Shown here piece by piece: positions 17,766 through 26,059 of a DNA stretch of 64,000 nt. The stretch spans positions 1 through 64,000 of the forward strand of contig JBLINQ010000007.1 in the NCBI GenBank assembly GCA_047639315.1, in the 5' to 3' direction. How positions within the stretch are numbered: the stretch's first letter is position 1; the number at the start of each line of letters is the position of its first letter. This DNA comes from S139-23 sp047639315. Lineage in GTDB: Bacteria; Planctomycetota; GCA-002687715; DRQF01. Position numbers and translations under genes: made by a program. The notes below the pieces were generated by a model that made no database searches, was not told the DNA's origin, and worked only from the letters and a program-made list of their open reading frames with translations.

Positions 17766-18752
17766 CTACTGGCGCCGTTCAAGCACGAATCCGGCGATTT
17801 CTTGCACCACGGTGAAATCACGCGCAGGAAGTAAATCGCGGAGCGGCTCAAGGCTATCCTGAACGTATTTCCGCGCCAAAGTGAAGGCGTGTTCGATCGA
17901 ACCATGAACACTCAAAAGTTCGCGAATCTCGACGACCTCTTCATCGGTGCAGTTATCGCGTTGAATGAGCTCTTCAACTTTGCTTTTCTCAGGCTCAGCC
18001 AACTTCGACAGAAGATGAATCAGCGGCAATGTCATTTTGCCGTTCTTGATGTCGGTGCCTAGGGACTTGCCAACGACACTCTCATCGCCAGTCAAATCTA
18101 AGCAATCATCGATGATCTGAAATGCCGTTCCCAAGCTCATGCCAAATTCGCTGAATCCGGCAACAAGTTCTTCTCGGGCTCCACCAAGGAGTGCAGCCAG
18201 CTCGCAACCCGCAGCATAAAGAGACGCAGTCTTTCGCTGAATGATCTGCTCATATGTCGCAAAATCGACAGAGAAATCACCTGAAAGTTGGTTCTGTTGA
18301 ATCTCGCCTTCGCAAATCGTGCTCACGGCTCCGGTCAACAAGTCGAGGGCACGCATATTGCCGATGGTGACCAACAAACGAATGGCCCGGGCAAACATGA
18401 TGTCACCCAGAAGAATCGCATCCTTGTTGTTCCAACGGATATTCACAGATTCGTGATTGCGGCGCACCGTGGCCCGGTCCAAGACATCGTCATGGACGAG
18501 GGTGGCCATGTGGATCAATTCGACGACAGCGCCCAAACGGACGTGCTTGTCATTGGTCTCGCCGCACATGCCGCCGATGATAAAAACGAGCGCGGGCCTG
18601 AGTCGCTTACCGGAATATCGGCCCGCGTACTTAAGCATGTCGTCAACACATTCAACGTCGGCGCTGAGGATCTCACTCATGAGAACATCAAGCGCGTCCA
18701 TGTGAGGTTGCACCAATCGATAGCTTTGTTCGATTTCGTCAGTTGTAGGCAT
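17766..18752 (-). CDS. Long-chain polyprenyl diphosphate synthase
   Basis: Class I trans-prenyltransferase that elongates isoprenoid diphosphates, most likely to the side chain of menaquinone. The first Asp-rich motif is LVHDDVLDRATVRRN and the second is IIDDCLDLTGDE, with SGKRLRPALVFIIGGM upstream and GTDIKNGKMTLPLI downstream. Length (328 residues) fits octaprenyl/heptaprenyl synthases (IspB/HepT). Chain length cannot be read safely from the sequence. A menaquinone role agrees with mqnA in the same window. A good -35/-10 pair lies 64-92 nt upstream of the ATG. Confidence 0.9.
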   Translation of the reverse strand: MPTTDEIEQSYRLVQPHMDALDVLMSEILSADVECVDDMLKYAGRYSGKRLRPALVFIIGGMCGETNDKHVRLGAVVELIHMATLVHDDVLDRATVRRNHESVNIRWNNKDAILLGDIMFARAIRLLVTIGNMRALDLLTGAVSTICEGEIQQNQLSGDFSVDFATYEQIIQRKTASLYAAGCELAALLGGAREELVAGFSEFGMSLGTAFQIIDDCLDLTGDESVVGKSLGTDIKNGKMTLPLIHLLSKLAEPEKSKVEELIQRDNCTDEEVVEIRELLSVHGSIEHAFTLARKYVQDSLEPLRDLLPARDFTVVQEIAGFVLERRQ

Positions 18753-18815
18753 GCGCCAGAAATCCCAGTGGCATAAGGATTTATGAATAAATGAGACCGA
18801 ATTTAGTCTCGTATA

Positions 18816-18844
18816 AGGATAACTGCCTCAAAGATTCAAGTCAA
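18816..18844 (-). promoter_or_regulatory. Sigma-70-type promoter of the polyprenyl synthase gene
   Basis: On the - strand, -35 TTGACT (18844-18839) and -10 TATCCT (18821-18816) are separated by exactly 17 nt. A small hairpin, GAGAC with GTCTC (18810-18793), lies in the resulting leader. Confidence 0.5.
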
Positions 18845-18876
18845 CGCGCATTTGAGCGCCATCAATGAGAGTGACT

Positions 18877-19476
18877 TCAGCCCAAATCTAAATCACAAAA
18901 CGCCTGGAACTCGCTTTGAGTGTTGATGTTATGGAAAGCCCGAATCGAAGCTTCGGATTTGGGTCGGCTCACAAGTGTTTTCTGCCCCTGATCCAAGAGG
19001 TCAACAATCCGCCTCTTTCCGGAATTCAGTATTTGGGGCAAGACCGACTTGGCCCAGGCTGTCCGAAGCACCATCGGCATCACCAACTGGGTCCCATCAG
19101 TTTCGTAGATGGCCGAGTCACCCTCATCCATTGGCTTCAGAAGCTCGGTCAGATGATCGTGCTGGAGACCAGGCATGTCACAGGGAATGACGACCAGCCA
19201 GGTTGTCGTCGTGGCACTGAGCAGAGCTTCGATTCCGAACAAAGGGCCGCCGCCGGTCTCCCGATCCGGAACTCTGGTGATGCCGGATAGGCCGCTCGGA
19301 ATTTCTCGGTCTTTGTGCCCGACCGATAAGATTGTTTCGATTTTGTCGCTCTGGCATCGAGCCAAGACGTGTTCGAGGAGAGTCAATGTGCCGACAGTGA
19401 GTAGGGCCTTATCTTGCCCCATGCGGCGGCTGGCACCACCGAGAAGCACACCCAGAGACCAATCAGTCCTGGGCAT
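18877..19476 (-). CDS. mobA: Molybdenum cofactor guanylyltransferase, MobA-like
   Basis: Adds GMP to molybdopterin to make the bis-MGD cofactor of many oxidoreductases. The signature LLGGASRRMGQDKALL (LxGGxSxRMGxDKA) is at the N-terminus, and VVIPCDMPGLQHDHLTELL carries the metal-binding Asp of the nucleotidyltransferase fold. Length, 199 residues, is normal. Its ATG overlaps the end of the 71-aa gene by 14 nt, and that gene overlaps tatA, so the three are one translational unit. Export of molybdoenzymes through Tat makes the grouping sensible. Confidence 0.9.
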   Translation of the reverse strand: MPRTDWSLGVLLGGASRRMGQDKALLTVGTLTLLEHVLARCQSDKIETILSVGHKDREIPSGLSGITRVPDRETGGGPLFGIEALLSATTTTWLVVIPCDMPGLQHDHLTELLKPMDEGDSAIYETDGTQLVMPMVLRTAWAKSVLPQILNSGKRRIVDLLDQGQKTLVSRPKSEASIRAFHNINTQSEFQAFCDLDLG

Positions 19477-19678
19477 CCGCTTTACCGAATGCTTCCGTCT
19501 TGGTGACCTTCACTTCCAATGTGTCACAATCTTCGAAGCCCTTCAGACCCTCGATCATTCCGTAAACGGCACCGCCGAGAATGTCATGAATGAATCCCCG
19601 AAGGGCCAAGTTTTCGTTGTTCAGTTTTAGTTCCACGGTGAAACGTGGTTCTTTACTGGGAAGAGAAGGATCGCTCAA
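19463..19678 (-). CDS. Conserved-looking 71-residue protein between tatA and mobA
   Basis: Unrecognised small soluble protein. It starts at a TTG that overlaps the tatA stop (TTGA), with a perfect GGAGG six nt upstream, which is strong evidence that it is translated. The sequence has an amphipathic beta start (RFTVELKLNNENLAL), then a Gly-containing helix (FIHDILGGAVYGMIEGLKG) and a final strand (DTLEVKVTK), which suggests one small folded domain. No signal peptide or membrane segment. Its position between Tat export and molybdenum cofactor genes suggests a role there, but this is only context. Confidence 0.75.
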   Translation of the reverse strand: MSDPSLPSKEPRFTVELKLNNENLALRGFIHDILGGAVYGMIEGLKGFEDCDTLEVKVTKTEAFGKADAQD

Positions 19679-19911
19679 CGGTCGCCTCCGTCTTTGGGAA
19701 GTTGGCGTTTTTCTTCGGCATCAGGCAACTTAGGCTCGTCGTCCTCGCCCTTGATGCCCTTCTTGAATTCAACGAAGGATGTCCCGAGGCTTCGCGCCAA
19801 CGCCGGTAACTTGGGGCCACCAAAAAGCAGCAGCATGGCTCCACCGATGATGATCCACTCGGTCGTACCCAAGAATCCGAAGAATGGGATAAAATTAGAT
19901 GCGTCGCCCAC
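19675..19911 (-). CDS. tatA: Twin-arginine translocase subunit TatA/TatE
   Basis: Small membrane subunit that forms the Tat channel for folded proteins. It has one N-terminal membrane helix (TEWIIIGGAMLLLFG), the hinge FGGPKLPALARSLG and the amphipathic helix with the conserved F-x-x-G-x-x, here VEFKKGIKGE, then a charged tail. At 78 residues it has the usual size. Translation starts at a GTG with GGAGG six nt upstream. TatC is not in the window. It is the first gene of the tatA / 71-aa / mobA unit. Confidence 0.93.
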   Translation of the reverse strand: MGDASNFIPFFGFLGTTEWIIIGGAMLLLFGGPKLPALARSLGTSFVEFKKGIKGEDDEPKLPDAEEKRQLPKDGGDR

Positions 19912-19996
19912 AATAGGCCTCCAAGTGAGGGAATCTCTCTCAATAGATTAGCAACCCCACCCGAAGATCCCACATTCATTCGCCATGATTTGGCGG

Positions 19997-21292
19997 TCAA
20001 ACCCGTAGGATGTCGGCCCCGAGGTCCTTAAGGCGAGTGTCGATGGCAACATAACCCCGGTCAATTTGCCCCACATTCTGGATAGTGCTCTCACCCTTGG
20101 CGATCAAAGCAGCGATTAGAAGGGCCATTCCAGCCCGAATATCAGGACTGACGATAGTTGCGCCGTGAAGCTGCGCTGGGCCAACGACAACCGCGCGATG
20201 AGGATCGCAAAGAACGATCTTCGCTCCCAATGCTGTGAGGCTATCGACGAAGAACATGCGACTTTCGAAGAGTTTCTCGTGGATTAGGACCGTCCCTTTG
20301 GCCTGCGTTGCCAAGACTAAGATGATCGAGATGAGATCTGCGGGAAAACCAGGCCATGGGGCATCGTCGATTTTGGGGATGGCATCGTGGATATCGGTGA
20401 CGATCTCCAAATCTTGATCGCCAGGGATCAACAGGTCTGATCCTGAGAATTCCGTCGCCACGCCCAAGCGATGAAAGACCATATTAATCATGCGCAGATC
20501 GTCGGGGCGGACATCCTTGATCAGGAGCTCGCCACCAGTTGCTGCCGCTAAGGCCATGAATGAACCGATTTCGATGTGGTCCGGACCGATGCGATGAGTT
20601 CCGCTATTGAGCTGCTCCACCCCTTCGATCTCGAGCAAGTTCGTACCGATGCCTCTGACTTTCGCACCGAGCGTGTTCAGCATCCGACACAAACCTTGGA
20701 CGTGAGGTTCGGAGGCAGCATTGGCGATGCGGGTGGTGCCCTCGGCGAGAGCGGCCGCCATCACTGCATTTTCGGTCGCCATGACGCTGGCTTCGTCGAG
20801 AAAGACATCGGCCCCCTTAAAGCGCCCATCCAACCTCATGTCATAACCTTGGTCGTCCATCCGGATGTCAGCGCCCAAAGCGCTGAGGGCAAGCAGATGA
20901 GTGTCGACCCGGCGACGGCCAATTTTATCACCACCTGGACGAGGCATTCGGACCCTTCCTCGTTTCGCAAGCAAAGGGGCGCAAAACAGGAATGACCCAC
21001 GAATCGTCTTGGCCAAGGGACTATGAGGCGAGGAAGAACAGAGTGACTCCGTGGCAAGCACCAAATCGCCGCCTTGATTCCAACTCGCACCCACACCCAG
21101 GCGCGTCGCGATTTCAATCATGACTCGGACATCAACGATGTCTGGCAGATTTTGCAGGGTGACCTGACCGTCTACCAGTAAAGATGCGGCGACGGCTGGG
21201 AGAGCTTCATTCTTGTTCCCAGATGGAATGAAAGTTCCGCCAATTTTTTGGCCACCCTTCACACGTAGGACTTGCTGTTCATTCGTTGACAT
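19997..21292 (-). CDS. murA: UDP-N-acetylglucosamine 1-carboxyvinyltransferase with Asp at the catalytic Cys position
   Basis: First committed step of peptidoglycan synthesis: transfers enolpyruvate from PEP to UDP-GlcNAc in the cytoplasm. SGNKNEALPAVAASLL holds the Lys/Asn pair that binds substrate, and IRGSFLFCAPLLAKRG and the PRPGGDKIGRRRVDTH loop are the MurA signatures. In this loop the usual Cys (PGGC) is Asp122, the form known from Mycobacterium and Chlamydia that is active but not alkylated by fosfomycin. The length of 431 residues is normal. It starts 32 nt after the NRPS-like gene and may be read from the same transcript. Confidence 0.96.
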   Translation of the reverse strand: MSTNEQQVLRVKGGQKIGGTFIPSGNKNEALPAVAASLLVDGQVTLQNLPDIVDVRVMIEIATRLGVGASWNQGGDLVLATESLCSSSPHSPLAKTIRGSFLFCAPLLAKRGRVRMPRPGGDKIGRRRVDTHLLALSALGADIRMDDQGYDMRLDGRFKGADVFLDEASVMATENAVMAAALAEGTTRIANAASEPHVQGLCRMLNTLGAKVRGIGTNLLEIEGVEQLNSGTHRIGPDHIEIGSFMALAAATGGELLIKDVRPDDLRMINMVFHRLGVATEFSGSDLLIPGDQDLEIVTDIHDAIPKIDDAPWPGFPADLISIILVLATQAKGTVLIHEKLFESRMFFVDSLTALGAKIVLCDPHRAVVVGPAQLHGATIVSPDIRAGMALLIAALIAKGESTIQNVGQIDRGYVAIDTRLKDLGADILRV

Positions 21293-21324
21293 AGTGACGA
21301 AAGCTTAGCAAAGGGGAGGGCCAC

Positions 21325-24300
21325 TTATGGGCGGTCACAGCGACTGGTCGGGGCTCCTTCGTAGGCGGAATCGGGGAGCAGTCGTTCTTTCTTCATGACC
21401 ACACTGTGATGCATGACATGGGAGCCACTGCCAATGTCAGCACCATAAAGAAGTACGGAGCCGTCATGTGTCGTTGCGTTCTGCCGTATATGAACGTGAT
21501 CCATCTTCAGCACACGGTCCTCAAAACTGTGTGCTTGAAACAGGCCATTGACCGTGGCGCCATCTTCAATGTGGATCATATCTGGGTCGACAACCTGAGC
21601 AAACCCGCCGCTTAAGGTCACGCTGCGGCCGATGCGGACACCCATGGCACGCAAATACCAATGCAAGAAAGGTGTGCCTTCAAGGAGCGCAAGAATCCCT
21701 CGTGCCCAAGCCCCCCAGGCAACGTAAAGAAAATCCCAACGGCTACACCAGCTCGACCAGAAGCCATGCTGTCCGGGTTTGATTTTGCCCAGGAGCGCCC
21801 ATTTTAGGACGAGAACCCCAAGGCAGCGAGTCAATGCCATGGCTGCGCCGAGGAGAGGGATGTCGACGAAGAGAACTTGGGCAGTCACGCCACCTGCCAA
21901 GCGACCGGAAACAAAGACAAACCACAAAAGCGCCGTAGCCAAAGGGAACAGGGGAAGAGCGAAGCGCATCGTTTCCCAAAACAGTCTTTGACTAAACAGA
22001 TAGAAGCCTGGGTCGTGGGTCACTTCCCGAGGCATCGTGATGACCTCGCGCCGGGGTAGTTCGAAAACCGGGTGACCAAACCATGAACTTCCCTGCCGAA
22101 TCGCATCATGGCTTTTCGTACAGATCCCCAAGAGAATGTCATCCGGCAATTCGCTACCCGCTTCAATCACCGCATGATTGCCGAAAAACGTATTGCTCCC
22201 GACTTTCGTTCGACGCATATCAACTCGTCCTTGGTGGATACGTGGGCCGCCCAAGTAGATGCCGTCAGCAAAGAAACTCTCGGTCCCGATTTCGATGTGT
22301 TCGGGCACGACATCGATGATGGTGCTCACCTCTGAATTGCGACCGATCTTCATGCCGGAAAGCCGCAACCACATGGGCCAAAAGAGCGTCCCGCTCAACA
22401 CGTTATTCGCCGCGTCGACCGCCCCAGTCTTTGTCCAAACCAAGATGTAAGTGAATGACCAACGGCTCACGCATCCAGTTTCAATCTTGCCAAGTAGGCG
22501 GCAGAACAGAGCCTGAGCCATCAAGCCCAGGGGAGCGCCGACAAAAGCCAAGAGAATCATGAGCCAAACAAATTCGGATCCGACTTCTGGCTGAGCGATC
22601 CAACGAATGACTTCATCGCTGCCGATGTCCCAAACACGCGCACTCAACCAAATGGCCCCAAGCCATGGCAGCAAGAAGATCAAGTTAAAGAGGAAGGCCA
22701 TGATGATACTGAGAACGCCGTGCACTACCGGACCCATTTCACCTGATCGATCAAGAGTGGATCTTGCTGGGGCGTTGCCCACGTGATGCGCAGGGACTCC
22801 ATCCCACAACTCGCCCGCCGGCATGCTCTCACCATTCCGCAAAACCGAGAGTGCCTCGAGATAGGCGCCCGCCCCAACCGTGGCATTACCGCAGACACCA
22901 GCCCGCGTATCAACCGTTGCCCCGGCCTTGATGACAACGGGAGCCAAATGAAGCTCGCCATCAACGTAGTCGACAAGGCGCACGCTCGCACCTTGTCCCA
23001 ACGTCACATCGTCGCCCAACTCAAGGAGGTCCCAGCCCCCTTGTAAGAGGTTGACGCCCCGATGGATGTGTACCCTTTTGCCAATGCGCGCGCCCAAGCA
23101 GCGCAAAGCGAAATTCTGAAAAACGGTCCCCGACATCAGGCCCCATGGCAAAAGACCGACCAACCGCTGCACGATCCAATGGCGCAGGTAAAAACCGCCA
23201 TAAACAGGAGCCCGCCGCTGCGTGTATTTCCCGACAAGAGCAATCTTCATCAACACCACAAAACCGAAGTAGATCGGAATCAAAACCAGAGCGATCGCAA
23301 CGCTAAGGAAAGGCACCAGAACGATGAGAACCCCAATAGAGAACTCCGCCAGCAACCATGGCACAATCTTGAAGAGAGAAAACCACACCAATGGCCCGGC
23401 CATGCTCAAGTTAAGCAGCATCCACGACGCCTGAACGAGTGCTGCGAGATATGGTTTTCGCTGCTTACTCTCTCTGACTTCAGGTTTAGCTCGGTGCTGA
23501 TCTTTGCTTGCACTACGCTCGTCATTGTTGCTCACCAAGTTCGTTGCCAACTGACGAATGGTTGGATGCTGATAGATATCTTTGACGGTCACTGACGATG
23601 TCTCGGAATTCTCTCGCAACTTCGAAACAACCATCGCAGCCTTGAGCGAGTCGCCTTCGAGTTGATTAAAGAAATGAGCAACCGCCGACAAAGGACCGGA
23701 ACGTTCAAGCACAACGTCAAAAGCATGTTCGACCAACGCCTCCATCTCCCCGCCGCAGGGCTCGAAGTCTTGGTCAGCCTTGCTTTCAACTAGAATCTCG
23801 GGAAGGGCTTTTCTCGCCAATTTCCCGCCTACGCTGCGCGGGAGTTCGCGCACAAAATCGAATCGTTGTGGCACCATGTGAGATGGCAATTGTTCGGCTA
23901 AGTAACGTCGTATGTCTTCTATGGCAGGCAGCGAGTGCCAATCATCTGGGACGATCCAAGCGACAATAAACTCTTTGCCTCTTGGCCCCTGCAGTCGGCA
24001 AGCAGCTTGACTTACGCCCTCACATCGCGCGCTATGAGTTTCGATTTCCTCGAGTTCAATACGGTGCCCGCGAATCTTGACCTGCGTATCAATGCGACCA
24101 AGAAAACTGTAGTTACCCGTCGCCTCTTCACGTACTAAGTCACCCGTACGATAGATTCGACCGAGCGCCGGGTGCACCTGAAACCGCTTCGAGGTTTCCT
24201 CAGGAAGATTGAGATAACCGCGAGCCAAGCCGACCCCAGACAAACACAACTCCCCTTCCGTTCCTTGCGGAAGCTGTTCCCCTTTTTCATTCAGGGTGTG

Positions 24301-25299
24301 AGCTTTCAAACCAGGAACGCAGGAACCGATGTGCACCGGTACGTTCGGATCAACTCGACAACGCAAAGACGTCACCGTGCACTCGGTCGGACCATAACCA
24401 TTTTCCAGCCAGAATGGTGTGCCCCACGTTCGCGCGAGATCTTGATCCAATGCTTCGCCACCTACATAGAGAAGCCGAAGATCAGGCAACACCTCACCCG
24501 GCGCTGTGCAGCCAGTGGTCTTCAGGAGCGTGGGCGGTGGACAGAAAACGGCAATTTTCTCGTCTCGTAACCATGAGATGAGGTCTGGTCCAAGTCGAGT
24601 CGTCTCGGCATCCAAAACAACAACGGTTGCTCCTACCGAAAGGGCTAACCAAATCTCTTCGACCGAAGAATCATAGGAAGGCGAAGAGCCCTGGGCGACG
24701 CGATCACCGACACCAAGCCCAAACCTTGCAATGTCTGTATGAATCAGATTGGCAACCGACTTATGCTCAATCATGACTCCCTTTGGGCGCCCGGTCGTGC
24801 CCGAGGTGTAGATGATATAAGCCAGGGAATTCGGTCCATACCAAGGGGGCTCGCCTTGGTAATCGCCAATTCCGAATTGCTGCAGAAGATCCTCAACAAC
24901 CAAGATCGAATTAGGTTTGTCGGTAAGCCGCAGGACATGCTCAGCGAATCTTCTCTCGGTCAAGATCGCTGGGGCATCGCAGTCCTTGAGCATGAATGCT
25001 AAGCGATCATCGGGCAACGTCGGGTCGAGACTCGCATAGGCGCCACCACCCAACATGCAGCCGATTTGGGCCGATAAAAGATGAATCGATTCTCGTCCCA
25101 GAACCAAGGGAACAACACATTCGCGACTGACGAGGGGGCGTAGTCCGGCAGCAATGGACATCGCGTTGTAATCGAGCTCACGGTAGGTCAACGTCTGCCG
25201 ATTAGAGCGCCCACTACTGGGTGGAATATCCACTGCTAAAACACTGGGATAGGTGCTCGCCACATAGCGAAATAGATTGGGCAAGAGCACTGGGTTCAT
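21325..25299 (-). CDS. Pls/PosA-type membrane non-ribosomal peptide synthetase (poly-amino-acid synthetase-like)
   Basis: Single-module NRPS with the architecture of epsilon-poly-lysine synthetase. Numbered from the ATG at 25299: adenylation domain 1-505 with core motifs IIYTSGTTGRPKG, YDSSVEEIW, NGYGPTE, YRTGDLV, GRIDTQVKIRGHRIELEEIE and the A10 Lys493; carrier protein about 515-590 with phosphopantetheine Ser551 (LEGDSLKA). Three units follow, each a pair or more of membrane helices (about 617-690, 855-940, 1105-1170) and a left-handed beta-helix-like domain (about 735-840, 975-1080, 1210-1320; motifs such as VTLGQGASV and IGSGSHVMHHSVV). No HHxxxDG condensation domain and no thioesterase are seen. 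The length of 1324 residues matches Pls. Specificity positions read D210-S211-E214-T257-Y278-G280-G301-V309-T310-K493, and Glu at the third place is often seen with basic substrates. A TTG nine codons upstream is an alternative start. Confidence 0.9.
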   Translation of the reverse strand: MNPVLLPNLFRYVASTYPSVLAVDIPPSSGRSNRQTLTYRELDYNAMSIAAGLRPLVSRECVVPLVLGRESIHLLSAQIGCMLGGGAYASLDPTLPDDRLAFMLKDCDAPAILTERRFAEHVLRLTDKPNSILVVEDLLQQFGIGDYQGEPPWYGPNSLAYIIYTSGTTGRPKGVMIEHKSVANLIHTDIARFGLGVGDRVAQGSSPSYDSSVEEIWLALSVGATVVVLDAETTRLGPDLISWLRDEKIAVFCPPPTLLKTTGCTAPGEVLPDLRLLYVGGEALDQDLARTWGTPFWLENGYGPTECTVTSLRCRVDPNVPVHIGSCVPGLKAHTLNEKGEQLPQGTEGELCLSGVGLARGYLNLPEETSKRFQVHPALGRIYRTGDLVREEATGNYSFLGRIDTQVKIRGHRIELEEIETHSARCEGVSQAACRLQGPRGKEFIVAWIVPDDWHSLPAIEDIRRYLAEQLPSHMVPQRFDFVRELPRSVGGKLARKALPEILVESKADQDFEPCGGEMEALVEHAFDVVLERSGPLSAVAHFFNQLEGDSLKAAMVVSKLRENSETSSVTVKDIYQHPTIRQLATNLVSNNDERSASKDQHRAKPEVRESKQRKPYLAALVQASWMLLNLSMAGPLVWFSLFKIVPWLLAEFSIGVLIVLVPFLSVAIALVLIPIYFGFVVLMKIALVGKYTQRRAPVYGGFYLRHWIVQRLVGLLPWGLMSGTVFQNFALRCLGARIGKRVHIHRGVNLLQGGWDLLELGDDVTLGQGASVRLVDYVDGELHLAPVVIKAGATVDTRAGVCGNATVGAGAYLEALSVLRNGESMPAGELWDGVPAHHVGNAPARSTLDRSGEMGPVVHGVLSIIMAFLFNLIFLLPWLGAIWLSARVWDIGSDEVIRWIAQPEVGSEFVWLMILLAFVGAPLGLMAQALFCRLLGKIETGCVSRWSFTYILVWTKTGAVDAANNVLSGTLFWPMWLRLSGMKIGRNSEVSTIIDVVPEHIEIGTESFFADGIYLGGPRIHQGRVDMRRTKVGSNTFFGNHAVIEAGSELPDDILLGICTKSHDAIRQGSSWFGHPVFELPRREVITMPREVTHDPGFYLFSQRLFWETMRFALPLFPLATALLWFVFVSGRLAGGVTAQVLFVDIPLLGAAMALTRCLGVLVLKWALLGKIKPGQHGFWSSWCSRWDFLYVAWGAWARGILALLEGTPFLHWYLRAMGVRIGRSVTLSGGFAQVVDPDMIHIEDGATVNGLFQAHSFEDRVLKMDHVHIRQNATTHDGSVLLYGADIGSGSHVMHHSVVMKKERLLPDSAYEGAPTSRCDRP

Positions 25300-25340
25300 A
25301 GCACGAAGAAGCGCTTTCTCACACAAGTCTGCGTGCGGTC

Positions 25341-25832
25341 TTAGGCTCGCAAGTAAGAAGGTAAAAGAGGGAGACGAGCAACCCTCTCCTCGGCGCTAAG
25401 ATAGCGAAAACCCCGAATGAGGCCACAACAATCCTCAGCTCCACATTCGCACTCAAAAGGTGTCGCGAGCTCATATTCGGAAGTGTTGTAATCAAAACTG
25501 ACTTCTTCCCATGGCTCGATCGAACACACGGCGAGGAGTTGACGATTCCGAATGACAGCGTTGGGAGTGCAGGAGTGATTGAGACAACGCCAAGGATAGC
25601 TATCCAAAGACTCTTCAATCTCGGTTTCTATGCCTGCATCAATGTGCTCTTTCGGGCCAACCTGAACCGAGTAGCGGGTGGGTGCATCAAAGGAGCACCC
25701 ATTTATACATAGGATTCTTGCGCCGGGCTGAATGAGATTCGTCGCTCTCACAGCAAATCGACCCGGGGTACGGATCACGGCGATCGCAGCATCAAGATCG
25801 ACTTCGGTTTCAAACTCTGGAGATGGAAACAT
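25341..25832 (-). CDS. SET-domain protein lysine methyltransferase
   Basis: Small (163-residue) SET-domain protein, which would methylate protein lysines with S-adenosylmethionine. The family signature is intact: LNHSCTPNAVI (NHSCxPN), the catalytic strand EEVSFDYNTSEYE, and a post-SET zinc-like cluster CECGAEDCCG. The N-terminal strands (AIAVIRTPGRFAVRATNLIQPGARI) match the SET fold opening (GRGVFA-like). No signal peptide. Bacterial SET proteins are uncommon and known ones act on histone-like or ribosomal proteins or on host histones. The gene ends 41 nt before the NRPS start and is co-directional, so it is probably first in that operon. Confidence 0.88.
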   Translation of the reverse strand: MFPSPEFETEVDLDAAIAVIRTPGRFAVRATNLIQPGARILCINGCSFDAPTRYSVQVGPKEHIDAGIETEIEESLDSYPWRCLNHSCTPNAVIRNRQLLAVCSIEPWEEVSFDYNTSEYELATPFECECGAEDCCGLIRGFRYLSAEERVARLPLLPSYLRA

Positions 25833-25993
25833 GGAGTGCCCCTAAAGGTTAGGTTCTGAATGTCGGGGGCACGTCCGACGGCAATAAGATTGAACTAAAC
25901 CAGTAAACCCACATCGTTGCTCTTTGTTCCGGAGCTATTTATCCATTGTCATTCTTGTGGACGGAAAGCGGACCAAACCGCAATAAACAAATA

Positions 25994-26030
25994 AACGCGC
26001 CAATCGATGCTCGGCATCGATTGGCGCGTT
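25994..26030 (-). terminator. Hairpin terminator after sucD
   Basis: A perfect 17-bp stem with a 3-nt loop (left arm 25994-26010, right arm 26014-26030), followed on the - strand by TTTATTTGTTTATT. It lies 30 nt beyond the sucD stop and separates sucCD from the SET gene. Confidence 0.9.
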
Positions 26031-26059
26031 AAAGATCATTTCGAAAGACTTGAGAAAAC

